Below, piece by piece: positions 59,683 to 64,000 of a DNA stretch of 64,000 bases. Both the position numbers and the translations under genes were made by a program. Source of the DNA: Clostridium sp. UBA4108 (GTDB lineage Bacteria > Bacillota > Clostridia > Clostridiales > Clostridiaceae). A model generated the notes under the pieces. The model was given only the letters and a program-made list of their open reading frames with translations. It had not been told where the DNA came from and did not search any database. Location: contig DFXM01000053.1 in the NCBI GenBank assembly GCA_002381695.1, positions 18,562-82,561 on the forward strand, given 5' to 3'. How positions within the stretch are numbered: position 1 is the first letter of the stretch; each line of letters starts with the position of its first letter.

Positions 59683-61145
59683 TGGAATTAACAGATAAGG
59701 ATTTATTATCAATTCAAGAAGTTAGAAGTCTTATGAAAAAGTCAAAAGAGGCTCAGTTAAAACTTGCTGAAATGTCTCAAAGTCAAATAGATGCTATAGT
59801 AAAGGCTATTTCTGAAGCAGCAAGTGCAAATGCAGAAAGATTAGCTAAAATGGCTAATGAAGAAACCGGTTTTGGAATATGGAAAGATAAAACATTTAAA
59901 AATATATTTGCATCTAAATTTGTTTATGAAGCAATAAAAGATATGAAAACAGTAGGTGTAATTAGAGAAGATAACGACAACAAAGTTATAGACATAGCTG
60001 TACCTATGGGAGTAGTGGCTGGATTAATCCCATCTACAAATCCGACTTCAACAGCTATATATAAGACGTTAATTTCTTTAAAGGGTGGAAACTCAATAGT
60101 GTTCTCACCACATCCAAATGCTAAAAAATGTATATTGGAAACAGTGAGAATTATGAAGGAAGCAGCTATAAAGGCAGGATGTCCAGAAGATGCTATAACA
60201 TGCATTACTATTCCTACACTACAAGCTACAGATACCTTAATGAAACATGAGGATACAGCGATGATCCTTGCAACTGGTGGATCTGCAATGGTTAAAGCTG
60301 CATATTCATCAGGAACTCCAGCATTAGGAGTTGGTCCAGGAAATGGTCCAGCATTTATAGATAAGAGTGCTAATGTAGAATTAGCAGTTAAGAGAATCAT
60401 AGCTTCTAAAACTTTTGACAATGGTAGTATTTGCGCATCTGAGCAATCAATAGTTATAGAAGAATATATGAGAGAGAAAGTAACAGCTGAGCTTAAAAAA
60501 CAGGGAGCTTATTTCTTAAATAAAGAAGAAGCTGCACAACTTGGAAAGTTCATCATGAGAGCTAATGGAAGCATGAATCCACAAATAGTTGGAAAAAGTG
60601 TAGAAACTATAGCAAAGCTTGCAAGTTTAAACAATGTACCATCATCAGCAAGAGTATTAATAGCTGAGGAAACAGAGGTTGGACCTAACGTTCCATATTC
60701 AAGAGAAAAGCTTACTCCTATATTAGCTTTCTATGTAGAGAAAAATGTAGATGCAGCTTGTGAAAAATGTAGATTAATACTTCTTAATGAAGGAGCAGGG
60801 CATACATTCTCAATTCATGCTGAAGATAAAGATGTAATTATGAAATTTGCTCTTAAAATGCCGGTATCAAGAATACCAGTTAATACACCAAGTACACTAG
60901 GCGGTATCGGAGCAACTGTTAATTTAATGCCAGCACTAACATTAGGTTGTGGAGCTATAGGAGGAAGTGCAACTTCTGCCAACGTAGGACCATTGGACTT
61001 AATTAACATTAAGAAAGTAGCTTACGGAGTTAGAGAATTTGAAGATTTAAAAGCTGAAAATAATTCAAATACCTGTGTAACTAGCAATCAAACTGAAGAA
61101 CTTATAGAGTTATTAGTTAAAAGAATTATAGATGAGTTGAAATAA
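59682..61145 (+). CDS. eutE: Coenzyme A-acylating acetaldehyde dehydrogenase
   Basis: A 487-residue aldehyde dehydrogenase starting at GTG overlapping the previous stop (TAGTG). Catalytic Cys251 lies in NGSICASEQSI; IPSTNPTSTAIYKTLISLKG and TGGSAMVKAAYSSG are the CoA/NAD motifs. It makes acetyl-CoA from acetaldehyde inside the compartment. N-terminal helix (DLLSIQEVRSLMKKSKEAQ) is a probable encapsulation segment. Confidence 0.95.
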   Translation: MELTDKDLLSIQEVRSLMKKSKEAQLKLAEMSQSQIDAIVKAISEAASANAERLAKMANEETGFGIWKDKTFKNIFASKFVYEAIKDMKTVGVIREDNDNKVIDIAVPMGVVAGLIPSTNPTSTAIYKTLISLKGGNSIVFSPHPNAKKCILETVRIMKEAAIKAGCPEDAITCITIPTLQATDTLMKHEDTAMILATGGSAMVKAAYSSGTPALGVGPGNGPAFIDKSANVELAVKRIIASKTFDNGSICASEQSIVIEEYMREKVTAELKKQGAYFLNKEEAAQLGKFIMRANGSMNPQIVGKSVETIAKLASLNNVPSSARVLIAEETEVGPNVPYSREKLTPILAFYVEKNVDAACEKCRLILLNEGAGHTFSIHAEDKDVIMKFALKMPVSRIPVNTPSTLGGIGATVNLMPALTLGCGAIGGSATSANVGPLDLINIKKVAYGVREFEDLKAENNSNTCVTSNQTEELIELLVKRIIDELK

Positions 61146-61282
61146 TTTGATATTCTTTAAATAAATAACATAATACTAAATTATTTAGTAGTAGATGCTT
61201 AATTTAAAAATTTATTATATATAGCATATTAAAACTAATTTTATATGCGAAGTAATAGCTTAATTATGAGGAGGAATTTATA

Positions 61283-61570
61283 ATGGCAAACGCAAATGCA
61301 TTAGGAATGATTGAAACAAAGGGATTAGTAGGAGCTATAGAAGCTGCTGACGCAATGGTTAAAGCTGCTAATGTACAATTAGTAGGAAAAGAGCAAGTTG
61401 GAGGCGGACTTGTAACAGTTATGGTAAGAGGAGACGTTGGAGCTGTTAAAGCTGCAACAGATGCTGGTGCAGCTGCTGCAGAAAGAGTTGGAGAACTAGT
61501 ATCAGTTCACGTAATTCCAAGACCACACTTTGAAGTAGACGCTATATTACCAAAAATAAAAGAGCAATAA
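61283..61570 (+). CDS. eutM: Major hexameric microcompartment shell protein
   Basis: A 95-residue single BMC-domain protein: ALGMIETKGLVGAIEAADAM, VKAANVQLVGKEQVGGGLVT, then RGDVGAVKAATDAGAAAAE and SVHVIPRPH. Strong GAGGAGG site. It forms the bulk facets of the shell with a small central pore (residues around GGG). The 137 bases upstream hold no terminator or EutV site. Confidence 0.97.
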   Translation: MANANALGMIETKGLVGAIEAADAMVKAANVQLVGKEQVGGGLVTVMVRGDVGAVKAATDAGAAAAERVGELVSVHVIPRPHFEVDAILPKIKEQ

Positions 61571-61686
61571 AAGATATTTTTAGCATTTTCAAAACAAAAC
61601 TAGTTGTTTTGTTGGAGGTGCAGTAGAGATGTACTGTGATTTTTGGTCATAGTACATCTCCTACATCTAATAAGGGATGTGAATAT

Positions 61687-62496
61687 ATGGCGGTAATTAC
61701 AGAAAGTGAATTAAGAAGACGCTTGAAGGGGAAGGACTTTAAAGAGTTTAAAGAATTTAAGGTTCTAAAGGGAGAAATTATAACTCCTTCTGCAAAATCT
61801 TTTTTAATAGAAAATAATATTGTATTAAAATATATAGATTCTTTAGAGGATTCTATAGAAGAAGCAGAAGTTAAAAAACCAATTAAGAAGGAATTTCAAT
61901 TAAAAAATAAAGAAAAATCTGTAATTTATAAGTATAAGACCTTATTTGGAGCAGAGTTAGCTGAGAAGCCAGAACATATGACTCAGTTATATGGAGATCT
62001 TCTTGTATTTAAAGATCATAAGAGAATAATACTTAGAGGGAAGATGGATTCTTTGGAGGGTAAGATTTTAGAAATTCAAGTGTTATGTTCAAAATTAGAA
62101 CATAATAAGTTAGTACAGGACCTTCAAGAAGTTTTAGATTTTATAAGAAAGTTAGTGAGATGTGAAGTACTAGATGAACCAGTAGGAGAATTTTCACTTC
62201 AAAATATGACATTAGCAGATTTAAGAGAAAAATCTCATCATCCTCAAAAATATTTTGGTATAGGACACTTTTTTCCAGACTATTCTATGGGAGAAGTGGT
62301 AGTAGAATTAAATAGCTGTAGAACTCTTATAAGAGAGACTGAACTTATTGCCTATGAAGCTTTTAAGGGACAATATGGAGAAGTTGATAGAGAAGATATA
62401 ATTACAGCTTTAAATAGACTATCATCCCTATTCTGGATAATGATGTTTAAATATAGAACTGGAAAATATAGTGAACAGGAGAAAGTAAATGGATAA
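61687..62496 (+). CDS. eutT: Ethanolamine utilization cobalamin adenosyltransferase
   Basis: The ATG at 61687 after AGGGATGTGA is preferred to upstream in-frame starts (269 residues). The Cob_adeno_trans core is seen from about residue 90: KPEHMTQLYGDLLVFKDHKR, KMDSLEGKILEIQVLCSKL, VDREDIITALNRLSSLFWIM. It makes AdoCbl for EutBC. I see no paired-Cys metal motif like that reported for enterobacterial EutT. Overlaps the next gene by eight bases. Confidence 0.85.
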   Translation: MAVITESELRRRLKGKDFKEFKEFKVLKGEIITPSAKSFLIENNIVLKYIDSLEDSIEEAEVKKPIKKEFQLKNKEKSVIYKYKTLFGAELAEKPEHMTQLYGDLLVFKDHKRIILRGKMDSLEGKILEIQVLCSKLEHNKLVQDLQEVLDFIRKLVRCEVLDEPVGEFSLQNMTLADLREKSHHPQKYFGIGHFFPDYSMGEVVVELNSCRTLIRETELIAYEAFKGQYGEVDREDIITALNRLSSLFWIMMFKYRTGKYSEQEKVNG

Positions 62497-63115
62497 TTCT
62501 TTTTTAAATATAGTAGTAGATGAAGTAATCCAAAGAGTAAAAAAAGAGGCATTCATAGAAGTTGAAGCTTCAGGAAGACACGTTCATTTAAATAGAAATC
62601 ATATAAATATACTTTTTGGAGAAGGATATGAGCTTACAAGGCTTAAAGACCTATCTCAGCCAGGACAATATGCATGCAAGGAAAGAGTAACTGTAACAGG
62701 ACCTAAAGGAACTCTTAAAAATGTTGTAGTCCTTGGACCAGAAAGACCAGATACTCAAGTTGAAGTTTCTTTAACAGATGCACTTCCATTAGGATTAAAG
62801 GTGCCTGTAAAAGAAAGCGGAGATATTTCCAACACTCCAGGTATAACTATTTCAACTGAAAGAGGATCTATAACTATTGATAAGGGTGTTATAGTAGCAA
62901 AAAGACATATTCATATAACTCCAGAGGATGCAGAAAAATTTGGAGTTAAAGATAAAGAAATTGTTAAAGTTAAAGTCTTTGGCTCTAGACCATTAATATT
63001 TGATGACGTAGTTATAAGAGTAAGTCCAAAGTTTGCCACATATATGCATATAGATTATGATGAAGCAAATGCATGTGGCTTTACTAAAGGAACCCTTGGA
63101 AGAATAGTTAAGTAA
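62489..63115 (+). CDS. eutD: PduL-type phosphotransacetylase
   Basis: A 208-residue phosphate acyltransferase of the PduL family with both domains and zinc-binding His: EASGRHVHLN, KERVTVTGPKGTL, VAKRHIHITPEDAEKFG, YMHIDYDEANACGF. It converts acetyl-CoA to acetyl-phosphate, recycling CoA inside the compartment. The N-terminal MDNSFLNIVVDEVIQRVKKE is a likely encapsulation peptide. Confidence 0.9.
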   Translation: MDNSFLNIVVDEVIQRVKKEAFIEVEASGRHVHLNRNHINILFGEGYELTRLKDLSQPGQYACKERVTVTGPKGTLKNVVVLGPERPDTQVEVSLTDALPLGLKVPVKESGDISNTPGITISTERGSITIDKGVIVAKRHIHITPEDAEKFGVKDKEIVKVKVFGSRPLIFDDVVIRVSPKFATYMHIDYDEANACGFTKGTLGRIVK

Positions 63116-63142
63116 TAAAATCTCTAGGGGGGAGATAGTTAA

Positions 63143-63841
63143 ATGAATTATAATGAATTAGTAGATTTAATAGTAAAAGAGGTTTATAGCAAACTACAAC
63201 AACCATTAAGCACCATAAAGTCAGAAACAATTGATGAGAGGAAAACACTGGTAGTCTTTGATGAAGAAAATATAGAAAAATACAATTCTATAGTAGGTCA
63301 TAGCTACAAAATAATTCCGTATACTGTGGATGTAAAGGATTGTGATGTGATCTTCCTATCAAAATTGTGTTTAAAGGGATTAGCTAATTTAGCCACTTTA
63401 AACTTAGATACCCCAGAACAGGACTTCATGGTAAGAATGCTTATGAAGGGAAAAAAAGTATATATATTAGAAGATGGTATTCAATACAGAAGATATAAGA
63501 ATACAGCTCCTAAACCACTATACAATAAATATATTGAGTTTGAAAAAGAATTAATAAAACATGGAATGGATATAATAGAATCAATAAGCTCAATAGAAGA
63601 TAGAAAATCTACTATTGAAGCAAAAGAGAAAAAAGTTGAAGCAGTAGTTTCTACAATAGGAAATTCTATGGTGGAAGAAAACTCTTTTGAGATAAGAAAT
63701 AAAAAACTTATTTCAGAAGCAGACTTAAAGAAGCCTTTTATGAATGGAATGAAATCAGTAGTTATAGATAAAAAGAGTATAATAACTCCTCTCGCTAATG
63801 ATTTTATAAGACTCCATCACTTAAAGGTGAAAAGAGTATAG
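63143..63841 (+). CDS. Ethanolamine utilization protein, EutJ-like (flavoprotein-like)
   Basis: A 232-residue protein found in Firmicute eut loci; the N-terminal amphipathic helix (NYNELVDLIVKEVYSKL) again looks like an encapsulation peptide. The middle part (VVFDEENIEKYNSI, CDVIFLSKLCLKGLANLATL, MLMKGKKVYILEDGIQYRRY) resembles a phosphopantothenoylcysteine-decarboxylase/flavoprotein-like fold. The function is unknown. TAGGGGGG precedes the ATG. Confidence 0.7.
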   Translation: MNYNELVDLIVKEVYSKLQQPLSTIKSETIDERKTLVVFDEENIEKYNSIVGHSYKIIPYTVDVKDCDVIFLSKLCLKGLANLATLNLDTPEQDFMVRMLMKGKKVYILEDGIQYRRYKNTAPKPLYNKYIEFEKELIKHGMDIIESISSIEDRKSTIEAKEKKVEAVVSTIGNSMVEENSFEIRNKKLISEADLKKPFMNGMKSVVIDKKSIITPLANDFIRLHHLKVKRV

Positions 63842-63853
63842 TGGAGGAATAAA

Positions 63854-64000
63854 ATGGTTATAGGAAGAGTTGTGGGAAGATTATGGGCTACTAGAAAAGA
63901 TGAAAAGTTAAATGGACAAAAGTTCTTAATAGTTAGACTATTAAAGGACAAGGAACAGGAAATGGAAGGTTTTTTTGTGGCAGCAGATAATGTAGGAGCA
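63854..64000 (+). CDS. eutN: Microcompartment vertex protein (truncated by window)
   Basis: The start codon after GTGGAGG and the first 49 codons are present: MVIGRVVGRLWATRKDEKL, NGQKFLIVRLL, FFVAADNVGA. It is the EutN/CcmL pentamer that caps shell vertices. The remainder lies outside the window. Confidence 0.9.
   Translation, partial: MVIGRVVGRLWATRKDEKLNGQKFLIVRLLKDKEQEMEGFFVAADNVGA

Noticed and set aside
61146..61282. Possible fourth EutV leader between eutE and eutM
   Set aside because: No A1/G4 hexaloop pair and no terminator are visible; the space looks like a simple promoter or processing region.

Overview
The window reads as a low-GC, anaerobic, spore-forming Firmicute, most likely a Clostridium sensu stricto relative. 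The support is an AT-rich genome with strong AGGAGG-type ribosome sites and frequent GTG/TTG starts, a single-chain pyruvate:ferredoxin oxidoreductase, rubrerythrin, a small putative spore-surface protein, and a Firmicute-type ethanolamine (eut) locus controlled by an ANTAR two-component system. No tRNA, rRNA, CRISPR array, prophage or transposase gene was seen.

Region 1 (1-18.2 kb) is housekeeping and accessory: a TetR regulator with an FMN-binding protein and a flavodoxin, a patatin lipase, a CPBP membrane protease, one decayed gene, GalE, a chemotaxis receptor, an exported M1 aminopeptidase, a flavin reductase, AI-2E and DUF975 membrane proteins, a beta-lactamase-fold hydrolase, a GNAT and an ABC exporter pair. 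Region 2 (18.2-33.5 kb) holds rubrerythrin; a Tm-1-like/PEP-hydrolase-like gene pair with an AraC regulator that carries the same TIM-barrel domain; PadR with a DUF1700-RDD protein; a cobalamin riboswitch in front of an unknown protein; a GNAT behind an elaborate attenuator; a DUF1858/unknown/hemerythrin operon next to a Crp/Fnr regulator; and an ACR3 arsenite exporter with the remnant of a second copy.

Region 3 (33.5-49.6 kb) holds BlaI/BlaR1-type genes with paired operators, a TPR glycosyltransferase beside a small spore-surface-type protein, pyruvate:ferredoxin oxidoreductase, a membrane dipeptidase, a second chemotaxis receptor, and a LysR regulator divergent from citrate lyase citDEF. 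Region 4 (49.9-64 kb) is a eut bacterial-microcompartment locus: eutG, then eutS-P-V-W, then eutA-B-C-L-(K-like)-E, then eutM-T-D-(EutJ-like)-N, running off the right edge. Ethanolamine is cleaved by EutBC (AdoCbl supplied by EutT, enzyme reactivated by EutA) to acetaldehyde, which EutE oxidises to acetyl-CoA and EutG reduces to ethanol; the PduL-type EutD makes acetyl-phosphate; EutS/L/M/K/N build the shell. Three leaders (before eutG, eutS and eutA) carry hairpins that overlap intrinsic terminators, as expected for EutV antitermination.

Scattered through the intergenic spaces are two families of small palindromic, MITE-like repeats (seven copies of one, two of the other) with no transposase in the window. 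The most rewarding items for follow-up are the orphan B12 riboswitch gene, the three-codon uORF attenuator before a GNAT, the TIM-barrel/AraC sensor fusion, the repeat families, and the eutA leader with a non-canonical first hairpin.
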